From CAVSEK01 sp963726975 (GTDB taxonomy: Bacteria; Actinomycetota; Actinomycetes; Mycobacteriales; SCTD01), in assembly GCA_963726975.1 (NCBI GenBank), contig CAVSEK010000001.1, positions 461,864 through 525,863 on the forward strand: a stretch of 64,000 bases of DNA, read 5' to 3'. The notes beneath the pieces are model-generated. The model was given only the letters and a program-made list of their open reading frames with translations. It did not search any database and was not told the DNA's origin. Positions 49,850-61,220 of the stretch are shown piece by piece. Every line of letters starts with the position of its first letter. Position 1 is the stretch's first letter. A program made the position numbers and the translations under genes.

Positions 49850-50190
49850 CAGATGTCTCCGTTGCAGCGCTTGCACACGCGGACGCTGTGGGTCTTGCCG
49901 GACGCGTCGGGCTCGCTGCGCCGGTGCCCGACGCGCGAGGGCTTCCCGCAGGACGGGCAGACGACCTGCACGTTGCTCACGTGCACGGCGGCCTCCTGCG
50001 TGATGATGCCGCCCTGCTGCGAGCCCCGCTGCGACTGCGTGACGCGGGTGTGCTTCTTGATGCGGTTGGCTCCCTCGACGAGGACCCGGGAGGTCTCGGG
50101 GCTGGCCGAGATGACCCGCCCCTGCACTCCCTTGTCCTTGCCCGAGATGACCTGGACGGTGTCGCCCTTCTTGACGAAGAGGCCTGCCAT
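49849..50190 (-). CDS. rplX: 50S ribosomal protein L24
   Basis: This KOW-domain assembly initiator is intact at 113 residues: FVKKGDTVQVISGKDKGVQG, RVLVEGANRIKKHTRVTQSQ and the C-terminal zinc-ribbon-like CPSCGKPSRVG...VCKRCNGD with four cysteines. Confidence 0.97.
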   Translation of the reverse strand: MAGLFVKKGDTVQVISGKDKGVQGRVISASPETSRVLVEGANRIKKHTRVTQSQRGSQQGGIITQEAAVHVSNVQVVCPSCGKPSRVGHRRSEPDASGKTHSVRVCKRCNGDI

Positions 50191-50192
50191 GG

Positions 50193-50561
50193 CTACAGCA
50201 CCTCCGGTGCGAGCGAGATGATCTTCATGAACCGCTTGTCGCGCAGCTCGCGGCCGACCGGGCCGAAGATGCGCGTACCGCGGGGGTCCCCGCCGTCACG
50301 GATGAGGACGGCGGCGTTCTCGTCGAAGCGGATGTAGGACCCGTCCGGGCGCCGCCGCTCCTTGACGGTGCGCACGACGACCGCCTTGACGACGTCGCCC
50401 TTCTTGACGCCGGCGCCGGGGATGGCGTCCTTGACGGTCCCGACGATGATGTCGCCGATGCCGGCGTAGCGCCGCCCGGAGCCGCCGAGGACGCGGATGC
50501 AGAGGATCTCCTTGGCACCCGTGTTGTCGGCGACACGCAGTCGCGACTCCTGCTGGATCAC
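50193..50561 (-). CDS. rplN: 50S ribosomal protein L14
   Basis: This is a 122-residue protein from the GTG with a GGAG site: IQQESRLRVADNTGAKEILC, GSGRRYAGIGDIIVGTVKDA and VGRELRDKRFMKIISLAPEV. It is first in the spc operon; the 115 bp before it should hold the spc promoter, which I could not pin down. Confidence 0.97.
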   Translation of the reverse strand: MIQQESRLRVADNTGAKEILCIRVLGGSGRRYAGIGDIIVGTVKDAIPGAGVKKGDVVKAVVVRTVKERRRPDGSYIRFDENAAVLIRDGGDPRGTRIFGPVGRELRDKRFMKIISLAPEVL

Positions 50562-50676
50562 TACAACTCCATTCGGATCCCGTATCCCCGAGGGACGTGG
50601 ATCCATCTCGTTCCCGCCTCGCGGCGGGGCTGTCTGGGGGTGGACGACGCGGCGGCGAGCGCCGCGGCACGTCCTG

Positions 50677-51000
50677 CTACTTGGCCTTCTCGAGGACCTC
50701 GACGACCCGCCAGCGCTTCGTGGCGCTGAGCGGTCGGGTCTCCATGAGGAGCACGCGGTCGCCGACACCGCAGGTGTTCGCCTCGTCGTGCGCCTTGAGC
50801 TTGTGCGTGCGGCGCAGCGTCTTCTTGTACAGCGGGTGCTGGACGCGGTCCTCGACGGCGACGACGACGGTCTTGTCCATCTTGTCGCTGATCACCAGAC
50901 CCTCGCGGGTCTTGCGGAAGCCGCGCTCGGCCGGGCTCGGGGCGGTGCTGGGAGCGGGGGTGGTCACAGGGGTCCCTGTCGTCTGCTCGGGCTCGGTCAC
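50677..51000 (-). CDS. rpsQ: 30S ribosomal protein S17
   Basis: This is an intact 107-residue protein. After a 25-residue Thr/Pro-rich extension comes the S17 core: RKTREGLVISDKMDKTVVVA, VQHPLYKKTLRRTHKLKAHD and GDRVLLMETRPLSATKRWRV. It overlaps the rpmC stop and ends the S10 operon. Confidence 0.97.
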   Translation of the reverse strand: MTEPEQTTGTPVTTPAPSTAPSPAERGFRKTREGLVISDKMDKTVVVAVEDRVQHPLYKKTLRRTHKLKAHDEANTCGVGDRVLLMETRPLSATKRWRVVEVLEKAK

Positions 51001-51221
51001 GCCGTGGTCGCCGTCCGGTCGATGCCGAGCTCGCGCTCGCGCATCACGGTGTAGATCCGCGCGATGTCGCGGCGGACGGTCTGCAGCCGGCGGTTGTTGT
51101 CCAGCTGGCCGGTGGCCACCTGGAAGCGGAGGTTGAACAGCTCCTCCTTGGCCTCGCGGAGCGCGGTCAGCAGCTCCTCGTCGCCGGTCTCGCGCAGCTC
51201 CTGCGCACGGGCGTCGGCCAT
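50997..51221 (-). CDS. rpmC: 50S ribosomal protein L29
   Basis: This tunnel-exit protein is intact at 74 residues: ADARAQELRETGDEELLTAL, REAKEELFNLRFQVATGQLD and RDIARIYTVMRERELG. It overlaps the rplP stop (TGATG). Confidence 0.97.
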   Translation of the reverse strand: MADARAQELRETGDEELLTALREAKEELFNLRFQVATGQLDNNRRLQTVRRDIARIYTVMRERELGIDRTATTA

Positions 51222-51637
51222 CAGTCGCTCACCTCCCGGGTGACGAAGCGGCACTTCATGGGCAGCTTGTGCATGGCGCGGCGCATGGCCTCCTTGGCCA
51301 GCGGCTCCGGCGGGCCCGCCAGCTCGAACAGGATGCGTCCGGGCTTGACGTTGGCCACCCACCACTCCGGCGAGCCCTTGCCGGAACCCATGCGGGTCTC
51401 GGCCGGCTTCTTCGTGAGCGGACGGTCCGGGTAGATGTTGATCCACACCTTACCGCCACGGCGGATGTGCCGGGTCATGGCGATACGGGCGGACTCGATC
51501 TGGCGGTTGGTGACGTACGCCGGCTCGAGGGCCTGGATGCCGTACTCGCCGAAGGCCAGCGTGTTGCCGCCCTTGGAGAAGCCCGAGCGGTCCGGGTGGT
51601 GCTGCTTGCGGTGCTTGACCCTGCGGGGGATCAGCAT
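51221..51637 (-). CDS. rplP: 50S ribosomal protein L16
   Basis: This protein near the A-site tRNA elbow is intact at 138 residues: MLIPRRVKHRKQHHPDRSG, GKVWINIYPDRPLTKKPAET and GRILFELAGPPEPLAKEAMR. It starts 3 bp after rpsC. Confidence 0.97.
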   Translation of the reverse strand: MLIPRRVKHRKQHHPDRSGFSKGGNTLAFGEYGIQALEPAYVTNRQIESARIAMTRHIRRGGKVWINIYPDRPLTKKPAETRMGSGKGSPEWWVANVKPGRILFELAGPPEPLAKEAMRRAMHKLPMKCRFVTREVSD

Positions 51638-51640
51638 GGG

Positions 51641-52693
51641 TCAGCCCTCCTTCTGCTGGTCGACCTGCTCGGAGGTGGTCTCCTCCGAGCCCGGGGCGCC
51701 GGTCTGGCCCTGCTCGGACTCGACGACGGCGGGGAGCGTGCGGTCGGCGCCCGAGCGGCTCGGGTCGCTGCCCGTGGCGCCGCTGCTCTCGCTGCTGACC
51801 TCGCCCACGGGGACGGCCGGGGTCTCGGCGACGTCCGGGGTGCGCTCGGCGGGGGCGTCGGCCAGCGCCGGGTCGGCCGTCGGCAGGACGACCTCGCCGC
51901 CGGCGGTCGTGTCGACCTGCGACAGGTCCGGACCGGTGCCGGCGCGCCCGGCCTCCGTGCCGCCGGCGGTGGTGCCGGTGGAGCCGGAGCGGGGGCCCCG
52001 GCGGGCCGGGCGGTCGCGACGCTGCTGGCGCTGGGCGGCCTCCTGGGCCTCCCGCTCCGCGCGGCTCTGCACGACGTCGCCCTTGTAGATCCAGACCTTG
52101 ACGCCGATCCGCCCGAAGGTGGTGCGCGCCTCGTACAGCCCGAAGTCGATGTTGGCGCGCAGCGTGTGCAGCGGCACCCGACCCTCGCGGTAGAACTCCG
52201 AGCGGCTCATCTCGGCCCCGCCGAGGCGGCCGGAGCACTGGACCCGGATGCCCTTGACGCCGGGGTTCTTCATGGCCGACTGCATCGACTTGCGCATGGC
52301 GCGGCGGAAGCTCACGCGGCTGCTCAGCTGCTCGGCGACGCCCTGCGCGACGAGCTGGGCGTCGGACTCGGGGTTCTTCACCTCGAGGATGTTGAGCTGC
52401 ACCTGCTTGCCGGTGAGCTTCTCGAGGTCGCCGCGGATGCGGTCGGCCTCGGCGCCGCGGCGGCCGATGACGATGCCCGGGCGGGCGGTGTGGATGTCGA
52501 CCCGGACGCGGTCGCGGGTGCGCTCGATCTCGACCTTCGCGATGCCCGCGCGCTCCATGCCCTTGGACATCATCTTGCGGATCGCCACGTCCTCCTTGAC
52601 GTACTCCGCGTAGTTCTTGTCCGCGTACCAGCGGGACGTCCAGTCGGTGGTGATCCCGAGCCGGAACCCGTGCGGGTTGACCTTCTGCCCCAC
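51641..52693 (-). CDS. rpsC: 30S ribosomal protein S3 with extended tail
   Basis: This mRNA-entry-channel protein has a KH domain: GQKVNPHGFRLGITTDWTSR, RPGIVIGRRGAEADRIRGDL and RTTFGRIGVKVWIYKGDV. The conserved part ends at about residue 225. A further ~125 residues of Arg/Gly-rich, then Ala/Glu/Ser/Thr-rich low complexity bring it to 350 residues, much longer than the usual 230-280. The GTG start overlaps the rplV stop. Confidence 0.97.
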   Translation of the reverse strand: MGQKVNPHGFRLGITTDWTSRWYADKNYAEYVKEDVAIRKMMSKGMERAGIAKVEIERTRDRVRVDIHTARPGIVIGRRGAEADRIRGDLEKLTGKQVQLNILEVKNPESDAQLVAQGVAEQLSSRVSFRRAMRKSMQSAMKNPGVKGIRVQCSGRLGGAEMSRSEFYREGRVPLHTLRANIDFGLYEARTTFGRIGVKVWIYKGDVVQSRAEREAQEAAQRQQRRDRPARRGPRSGSTGTTAGGTEAGRAGTGPDLSQVDTTAGGEVVLPTADPALADAPAERTPDVAETPAVPVGEVSSESSGATGSDPSRSGADRTLPAVVESEQGQTGAPGSEETTSEQVDQQKEG

Positions 52694-53103
52694 TAGGAAG
52701 CACGTCCCTTCGACGTCGTCGCCGGCGTCTCGTCCCCGAGGACGGACTGCACGACGATCGTGATGTGGCTGGTGCGCTTGCGGATGCGGTAGGCGCGGCC
52801 CTGGGCCCGCGGGCGGAACCGCTTGAGGGTCGGGCCCTCGTCGACGTACGCCTGGGCGACGTAGAGGTCGTCGGCGTCGAGCTGCTTGTTGTGCTCGGCG
52901 TTGGCCACCGCGCTGGCGAGGACCTTGTAGATCGGGTCGCTCGCGGCGTGCACGTCGAAGCGGAGCACGTCGAGCGCCTGGGCGACCGGCATGCCGCGCA
53001 CCAGGTCGATGACCCGGCGGCACTTCATCGGCGTCATGCGGACGTAGCGCGCCTGCGCCAGCGCGGCGTGCGCAGGCAGGTGGCGCGACTTGTTCTCAGC
53101 CAC
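52693..53103 (-). CDS. rplV: 50S ribosomal protein L22
   Basis: This protein lines the nascent-peptide tunnel. It is intact at 136 residues: ARYVRMTPMKCRRVIDLVRG, SAVANAEHNKQLDADDLYVA and RPRAQGRAYRIRKRTSHITI, where the tunnel hairpin lies. It overlaps rpsS by 8 bp. Confidence 0.97.
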   Translation of the reverse strand: MAENKSRHLPAHAALAQARYVRMTPMKCRRVIDLVRGMPVAQALDVLRFDVHAASDPIYKVLASAVANAEHNKQLDADDLYVAQAYVDEGPTLKRFRPRAQGRAYRIRKRTSHITIVVQSVLGDETPATTSKGRAS

Positions 53104-53377
53104 GACGCGACCTCCGGTCGTCCTTGATGTGCCCGCGGAACGTCCGGGTCGGCGCGAACTCGCCGAGCTTGTGCCCGACCATCGACTCGGTGACGAACAC
53201 CGGCACGTGCTTGCGGCCGTCGTGCACGGCGATCGTGTGCCCGAGCATGTCGGGGATGATCGTCGAGCGACGGGACCAGGTCTTGATGACGTTCTTGGAG
53301 CCCCGGTCGTTCTGCACGTCCACCTTCTTGAGCAGGTGGTCGTCGACGAACGGGCCCTTCTTCAGGCTGCGCGGCAC
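53096..53377 (-). CDS. rpsS: 30S ribosomal protein S19
   Basis: This is an intact 93-residue protein: MPRSLKKGPFVDDHLLKKVD, KTWSRRSTIIPDMLGHTIAV and GHKLGEFAPTRTFRGHIK. Confidence 0.98.
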   Translation of the reverse strand: MPRSLKKGPFVDDHLLKKVDVQNDRGSKNVIKTWSRRSTIIPDMLGHTIAVHDGRKHVPVFVTESMVGHKLGEFAPTRTFRGHIKDDRRSRRG

Positions 53378-53388
53378 TGTCCGGTCCC

Positions 53389-54222
53389 CTAGCGCTTCTT
53401 GTTGGTGCGACGGCGACGGACGATGAGCGCGTCGCTCGGCTTGCGGCGGCGGGTGCGACCCTCGGGCTTGCCGGCCGGGTTCACCGGGTGGCGGCCACCG
53501 GAGGTCTTGCCCTCACCACCACCGTGCGGGTGGTCGATCGGGTTCATGGCAACGCCGCGGACGCTCGGACGCTTCCCCTTCCAGCGCATCCGGCCGGCCT
53601 TGCCCCAGTTGATGTTGCTCTGCTCGGCGTTGCCCACCTCGCCGACCGTCGCGCGGCAGCGCAGGTCGACGTTGCGGATCTCACCGGAGGGCATGCGCAG
53701 CTGGGCGTACGGCCCGTCCTTGGCGACGAGCTGCACGCTGGTGCCGGCCGAGCGGGCGATCTTCGCCCCGCCGCCGGGCCGCAGCTCGATGTTGTGCACC
53801 GTCGTACCGGTCGGGATGTTGCGCAGCGGGAGCGCGTTGCCCGGCTTGATGTCGGCCGTGGGGCCGGACTCGACGACGTCGCCCTGCGACAGGCCGCGCG
53901 GCGCGACGATGTAGCGCTTCTCGCCGTCGGCGTAGTGCAGCAGCGCGATGCGCGCGGTGCGGTTGGGGTCGTACTCGATGTGCGCGACCTTCGCCGGCAC
54001 GCCGTCCTTGCCGACCCGGCGGAAGTCGATGACGCGGTAGGCGCGCTTGTGGCCGCCACCCTGGTGCCGCGTCGTGACCCGCCCGTAGGAGTTGCGGCCG
54101 CCCTTGCTGTGCAGCGGACGGACCAGCGACTTCTCCGGCTCGGAGCGCGTGATCTCGGCGAAGTCGGCCACGCTGGAGCCACGACGGCCCGGAGTGGTCG
54201 GCTTGTACTTGCGGATGCCCAT
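53389..54222 (-). CDS. rplB: 50S ribosomal protein L2
   Basis: This protein is important for the peptidyl-transferase centre and subunit joining. It is intact at 277 residues: GIRKYKPTTPGRRGSSVADF, GRVTTRHQGGGHKRAYRVID and the conserved active-site-near loop VAMNPIDHPHGGGEGKTSGG with its histidine. Confidence 0.98.
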   Translation of the reverse strand: MGIRKYKPTTPGRRGSSVADFAEITRSEPEKSLVRPLHSKGGRNSYGRVTTRHQGGGHKRAYRVIDFRRVGKDGVPAKVAHIEYDPNRTARIALLHYADGEKRYIVAPRGLSQGDVVESGPTADIKPGNALPLRNIPTGTTVHNIELRPGGGAKIARSAGTSVQLVAKDGPYAQLRMPSGEIRNVDLRCRATVGEVGNAEQSNINWGKAGRMRWKGKRPSVRGVAMNPIDHPHGGGEGKTSGGRHPVNPAGKPEGRTRRRKPSDALIVRRRRTNKKR

Positions 54223-54249
54223 GTCAGTCCCTCGTCAGTGGTGGACCGG

Positions 54250-54549
54250 TCAGGAGACCGGGCCCCCGAAGATCTCGATGCGGCCCTCGCGCAGCGTCAC
54301 CACGGCCCGCTTGGTGGCGGCCCGCCGGCCGAAGCCGGACTTGGACCGCTTGCGCTTGCCCTGGCGGTTGAGGGTGTTGACGTCGCTGACCTTGACCCCG
54401 AAGACCTTCTCGACCGCGATCTTGATCTGCGTCTTGTTGGCGTCGGGGCGGACGATGAACGTGTACTTGTTCTCGTCCAGCAGGCCGTAGCTCTTCTCGG
54501 AGATGACCGGCGACAGCAGGATGTCGCGCGGGTCCGTCAGGTCGCTCAT
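54250..54549 (-). CDS. rplW: 50S ribosomal protein L23
   Basis: This docks trigger factor and SRP at the tunnel exit. It is intact at 99 residues: RDILLSPVISEKSYGLLDEN, KYTFIVRPDANKTQIKIAVE and LNRQGKRKRSKSGFGRRAAT. The ATG overlaps the rplD stop. Confidence 0.97.
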   Translation of the reverse strand: MSDLTDPRDILLSPVISEKSYGLLDENKYTFIVRPDANKTQIKIAVEKVFGVKVSDVNTLNRQGKRKRSKSGFGRRAATKRAVVTLREGRIEIFGGPVS

Positions 54550-55400
54550 GCCTGCCCGTCCTCGTCGGTCGCCGGAGCGATGCTGGGCACGTCGCTGTCG
54601 AGCGCGTGCGGGGTCAGGTCCTCGCCCGGCGTGCCGGGCTCACCGGGCGCCGGGGACGTGCCCTCGACGGCCTCCGTGCGGGTACCGGCGCTGCCCGGCA
54701 GGTCGCCGCGGAAGACCGCGGTCGCCTTCGCGCTGCGCCCCTTCGGGGAACCGGCCAGGAAGGCCTGCAGCGCGCCCTCGGTGAAGACGACGTCGTCGCT
54801 GACGAGGACGTCGTAGGTGTTGAGCTGCCCGGGCGCCAGCAGGTGCACGTTGGTCACGTTGCGCAGCGACTTCCAGGTCAGCGTGTCGTCCCGCTCGGCC
54901 ACCACGAGCACGTGCGTGCGGGTGGTGAGGCCGGCCAGCAGGGCCGACGCGGCCTTGGTCGACGGGACGTCGCCGGAGGTGAGCCGGTCGACGACGAAGA
55001 CCCGGCCGTGCCGGAAGCGGTCGGACAGCGCTCCGCGCAGGGCGGCGGCCTTCATCTTCTTGGGCGTCCGCTGGGCGTAGTCGCGCGGCACCGGGCCGTG
55101 GACGACGCCACCGCCGGTGAACTGCGGCGCGCGGGTCGAGCCCTGGCGGGCCCGGCCGGTGCCCTTCTGGCGGTACGGCTTCTTGCCGCCGCCACGGACC
55201 TCGCCGCGCGTCTTGGTCTTGTGCGTCCCCTGGCGGGCCGCGGCGAGCTGCGCCACGACGACCTGGTGGATGAGCGGCACGTTGACCTGCACGTCGAAGA
55301 CGGAGGCGGGCACCTCGACGGTGCGCTCGCTCTCCAGGCCCGCCGTGCGGACCTCGAGCTGCAGGGTCTGCTCCTGCGCGTCAGCGGTCGCGGTCGTCAC
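54546..55400 (-). CDS. rplD: 50S ribosomal protein L4 with extended tail
   Basis: This tunnel-constriction protein is also the S10-operon autoregulator in E. coli. It has 284 residues from a GTG that overlaps the rplC stop. The core is normal: VPLIHQVVVAQLAAARQGTH, KKPYRQKGTGRARQGSTRAP and TEGALQAFLAG. About 70 extra C-terminal residues, rich in Gly/Glu/Pro/Thr, follow; the family is usually 205-225 long. Confidence 0.97.
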   Translation of the reverse strand: MTTATADAQEQTLQLEVRTAGLESERTVEVPASVFDVQVNVPLIHQVVVAQLAAARQGTHKTKTRGEVRGGGKKPYRQKGTGRARQGSTRAPQFTGGGVVHGPVPRDYAQRTPKKMKAAALRGALSDRFRHGRVFVVDRLTSGDVPSTKAASALLAGLTTRTHVLVVAERDDTLTWKSLRNVTNVHLLAPGQLNTYDVLVSDDVVFTEGALQAFLAGSPKGRSAKATAVFRGDLPGSAGTRTEAVEGTSPAPGEPGTPGEDLTPHALDSDVPSIAPATDEDGQA

Positions 55401-56062
55401 TGGGCACTCCCCTTCGGCTGACCGCCCTTGACGGCGGTGCGGACGAGGACGGTGCCGCCGCGGGGGCCGGGGACGGCACCCTTGATGAGCAGCAGACCGC
55501 GCTCGCTGTCCACGGCGTGGACCGTGAGGTTCAGCGTCGTGGTGCGGACGGCGCCCATGCGGCCCGCCATGCGGGTGCCCTTGAAGACGCGCGCCGGCGT
55601 GGCGCAGGCGCCGATGGAGCCGGGCGAGCGGTGCTTGCGCTGCACGCCGTGGCCGGCACCGAGGCCCTTGAAGTTGTGACGCTTCATGACACCGGCGTAG
55701 CCCTTGCCCTTGCTGGTGCCGATCACGTCGATCTTGGCGCCGGAGGCGAAGACCTCGGTCGTCACCTCCTGGCCCACGGTGTACGACGAGGCGTCGTCGG
55801 TGCGGATCTCCACGAGGAAGCGGCGCGGCGGCACGCCGGCCTTCGCGAAGTGACCGGCCTCGGGCTTGGTCACCTTGCGCGGGTCGACCGCGCCGAACGC
55901 GATCTGCACGGCGGAGTAGCCGTCCTTCTCGGGGGTGCGGACCTGGGTGACCACGCACGGCCCGGCCTTGACGACGGTCACCGGGACGATCCGGTTGTTC
56001 TCGTCGAAGACCTGGGTCATGCCCAGCTTCTCGCCCAGGACCCCCTGGGTGTTTCGCGACAT
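55397..56062 (-). CDS. rplC: 50S ribosomal protein L3
   Basis: This early 23S rRNA assembly protein is intact at 221 residues: GVLGEKLGMTQVFDENNRIV, VIGTSKGKGYAGVMKRHNFK, RKHRSPGSIGACATPARVFK and GMRMAGRMG-like TRMAGRMGAVRTTTLNL. Confidence 0.98.
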   Translation of the reverse strand: MSRNTQGVLGEKLGMTQVFDENNRIVPVTVVKAGPCVVTQVRTPEKDGYSAVQIAFGAVDPRKVTKPEAGHFAKAGVPPRRFLVEIRTDDASSYTVGQEVTTEVFASGAKIDVIGTSKGKGYAGVMKRHNFKGLGAGHGVQRKHRSPGSIGACATPARVFKGTRMAGRMGAVRTTTLNLTVHAVDSERGLLLIKGAVPGPRGGTVLVRTAVKGGQPKGSAQ

Positions 56063-56072
56063 GTCGGCGTCC

Positions 56073-56381
56073 CTACAGCTTGATCTCGATGTCGACGCCC
56101 GCCGGCAGGTCGAGTCGCATGAGCGAGTCGACGGTCTTCGGCGTGGGGTCGAGGATGTCGATGAGGCGCTTGTGCGTGCGCATCTCGAAGTGCTCGCGCG
56201 AGTCCTTGTACTTGTGCGGCGAGCGGATGACGCAGTAGACGTTCTTCTCGGTCGGCAGCGGCACCGGCCCGGCGACCTGCGCGCCCGTGCGCGTCACCGT
56301 CTCGACGATCTTGCGCGCCGAGCTGTCGATGACCTCGTGGTCGTAGGCCTTGAGCCTGATGCGGATCTTCTGTCCCGCCAT
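56073..56381 (-). CDS. rpsJ: 30S ribosomal protein S10 (NusE)
   Basis: This head protein is also the NusE transcription factor. It has 102 residues from ATG: AGQKIRIRLKAYDHEVIDSS, VAGPVPLPTEKNVYCVIRSP and HFEMRTHKRLIDILDPTPKT. It is first in the S10 operon. Its leader holds the conserved 25-bp element at 56465-56489. A longer upstream frame is not conserved. Confidence 0.98.
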   Translation of the reverse strand: MAGQKIRIRLKAYDHEVIDSSARKIVETVTRTGAQVAGPVPLPTEKNVYCVIRSPHKYKDSREHFEMRTHKRLIDILDPTPKTVDSLMRLDLPAGVDIEIKL

Positions 56382-56464
56382 GGTGGCTGTACGTCCTGTC
56401 TCCCCCGGGCGAGCCCGGATGTGTCGGATGGTGCCGCTGTCGGTGAGGGCGGGAGCCAGGGCTC

Positions 56465-56489
56465 CGACCCACGCGGTCGGGTGTGTCGC
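56465..56489 (-). promoter_or_regulatory. Conserved 25-bp leader element before rpsJ
   Basis: This block, beginning cgacccacgcgg on the plus strand, is identical to one before rpsL (60958-60982). On the transcribed strand it can form a small hairpin: a CCGACC/GGTCGG stem with a GCGTG loop. It lies 84-108 nt before the rpsJ start. It is probably a shared control or transcript-start element of the ribosomal operons. Confidence 0.7.
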
Positions 56490-56556
56490 GCCGGTCGTAC
56501 TCCGTCGCGCCCCGGAGGGCACGAGGGGGTACAAGGCACGGACCCCGCCGTGCATT

Positions 56557-56590
56557 CCCGGGCGCGCTCCCCGCGGGGAGCGCGCCCGGG
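56557..56590 (-). terminator. Perfect 16-bp hairpin after tuf
   Basis: A 16-bp G/C-rich stem with a two-base centre begins 6 bp after the tuf stop and ends the str operon before the S10 leader. There is no T-tract. Confidence 0.8.
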
Positions 56591-56596
56591 ACGGTG

Positions 56597-57790
<1,194 letters not shown>

Positions 57791-57872
57791 GGAGCTCGTC
57801 CTCCTGTGCGGTGGTCTGAGGGTCGTGCTGGACGGTGGTGCGGGGGGTGCTGCGGGAGCAGGTGCTAGCGGG

Positions 57873-59990
<2,118 letters not shown>

Positions 59991-60076
59991 AGCTGCTGCT
60001 CTTTCCCGGGGGTCTGGGGTCGTGCCGTACGGGGCGCCGGGGTCTCCGGCGGGGGGGCGGGGGCTCCCGCCGCGCG

Positions 60077-60547
60077 CTACCAGCGGTAGTGCGCGAAGGC
60101 CTTGTTCGACTCGGCCATCTTGTGCATGTCCTCGCGCCGCTTGACGCTGGCGCCGAGGCCGTTGCTCGCGTCGAGCAGCTCGTTCATGAGCCGCTCGGTC
60201 ATCGTCTTCTCGCGGCGGGCGCGGGAGTACTGCACCAGCCAGCGCAGGGCCAGCGTGGTGGAGCGGCCGGCGCGCACCTCGATCGGCACCTGGTAGGTCG
60301 CACCGCCGACGCGGCGGCTCTTGACCTCCAGCGTGGGCTTGACGTTGTCGAGCGCGCGCTTGAGCGTGATGACCGGGTCGGCCCCGCTCTTGTCGCGGCA
60401 GCCCTCGAGCGCGCCGTAGACGATCTTCTCGGCCGTGGAGCGCTTGCCGTCCAGCAGGACCTTGTTGATGAGGCTCGTGACGAGCGGGGCGCCGTAGACG
60501 GGGTCGACGACGACCGGGTGCTTCGGGGCAGGACCCTTGCGAGGCAC
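60077..60547 (-). CDS. rpsG: 30S ribosomal protein S7
   Basis: This head assembly protein has 156 residues from a GTG that overlaps the rpsL stop: PRKGPAPKHPVVVDPVYGAP, NKVLLDGKRSTAEKIVYGAL, RRVGGATYQVPIEVRAGRST and the end MAESNKAFAHYRW. Confidence 0.98.
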   Translation of the reverse strand: MPRKGPAPKHPVVVDPVYGAPLVTSLINKVLLDGKRSTAEKIVYGALEGCRDKSGADPVITLKRALDNVKPTLEVKSRRVGGATYQVPIEVRAGRSTTLALRWLVQYSRARREKTMTERLMNELLDASNGLGASVKRREDMHKMAESNKAFAHYRW

Positions 60548-60921
60548 TACTTCTTCTCCTTCTTGGCGCCGTAGCGGCTGCGGGCCTGCTTGCGGTTGCG
60601 CACGCCCTGCGTGTCGAGGGACCCTCGGATGATCTTGTAGCGCACGCCCGGCAGGTCCTTCACGCGACCCCCGCGCACGAGCACGATGCTGTGCTCCTGC
60701 AGGTTGTGGCCGACACCGGGGATGTAGGCCGTGACCTCGACGCCGCTGGTGAGCCGCACGCGGGCGACCTTCCGCAGCGCGGAGTTCGGCTTCTTCGGGG
60801 TCGTCGTGTAGACGCGCGTGCAGACACCGCGACGCTGCGGGCTCCCCTTGAGAGCCGGCGTCTTGGTCTTCTCGATCTTGTCCTGCCGGCCCTTGCGGAC
60901 CAGCTGCTGGATCGTGGGCAA
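60547..60921 (-). CDS. rpsL: 30S ribosomal protein S12
   Basis: This decoding-centre protein is intact at 124 residues: PTIQQLVRKGRQDKIEKTKT, RGVCTRVYTTTPKKPNSALR and VRGGRVKDLPGVRYKIIRG. The lysines at the two classical streptomycin-resistance positions (in TPKKPNS and GRVKDLPG) are the wild-type residues. It is first in the str operon. Confidence 0.99.
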   Translation of the reverse strand: MPTIQQLVRKGRQDKIEKTKTPALKGSPQRRGVCTRVYTTTPKKPNSALRKVARVRLTSGVEVTAYIPGVGHNLQEHSIVLVRGGRVKDLPGVRYKIIRGSLDTQGVRNRKQARSRYGAKKEKK

Positions 60922-60957
60922 CGCGTCTCCTGATCGATCTGCTCGTGGACGTCCTGG

Positions 60958-60982
60958 CGACCCACGCGGTCGGGTGTGTCGC
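60958..60982 (-). promoter_or_regulatory. Conserved 25-bp leader element before rpsL
   Basis: This block is identical over 25 bases to the one before rpsJ (56465-56489). It lies 37-61 nt before the rpsL start, downstream of a near-consensus promoter, so it is in the 5' leader of the mRNA and can form a 5-bp hairpin with a GCGTG loop. Confidence 0.7.
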
Positions 60983-61116
60983 CCTGCTCGCGCTGCCCCG
61001 CGTGGATCTGGCTGCGGGGACGGGGTGCTGTCCGTCGCGCCTGGGCCACGACCCGGGTGGGTCGCGCGCCGCGGAGGCGTGCGGGACGGCCCGGGTCACC
61101 CCAGGCACGGGTCACG

Positions 61117-61145
61117 ACACTACCCGGCGCCCGGCGGGGGGTCAA
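61117..61145 (-). promoter_or_regulatory. Promoter of the rpsL-rpsG-fusA-tuf operon
   Basis: On the minus strand a -35 TTGACC (61140-61145) and a -10 TAGTGT (61117-61122) are exactly 17 bases apart, the best promoter match in the window, about 195 bp before rpsL. It faces the str operon, and the 25-bp leader element lies inside its transcript. Confidence 0.75.
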
Positions 61146-61220
61146 AAGCGCCCGGCGCGCCTGCCGGACGGCGCCTCGCGCGCACGCTACGCCGCACTGC
61201 CCGACGGCGCGGTCCGGGGG

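Noticed and set aside
42080..50640. A 16-bp sequence (cggggctgtctggggg) shared at 42080-42095 and 50625-50640 in two ribosomal gaps
   Set aside because: It is G-rich, short, and at different distances from the next gene. At 42 kb it is part of a hairpin and at 50 kb it is not. Chance or minor duplication cannot be excluded.
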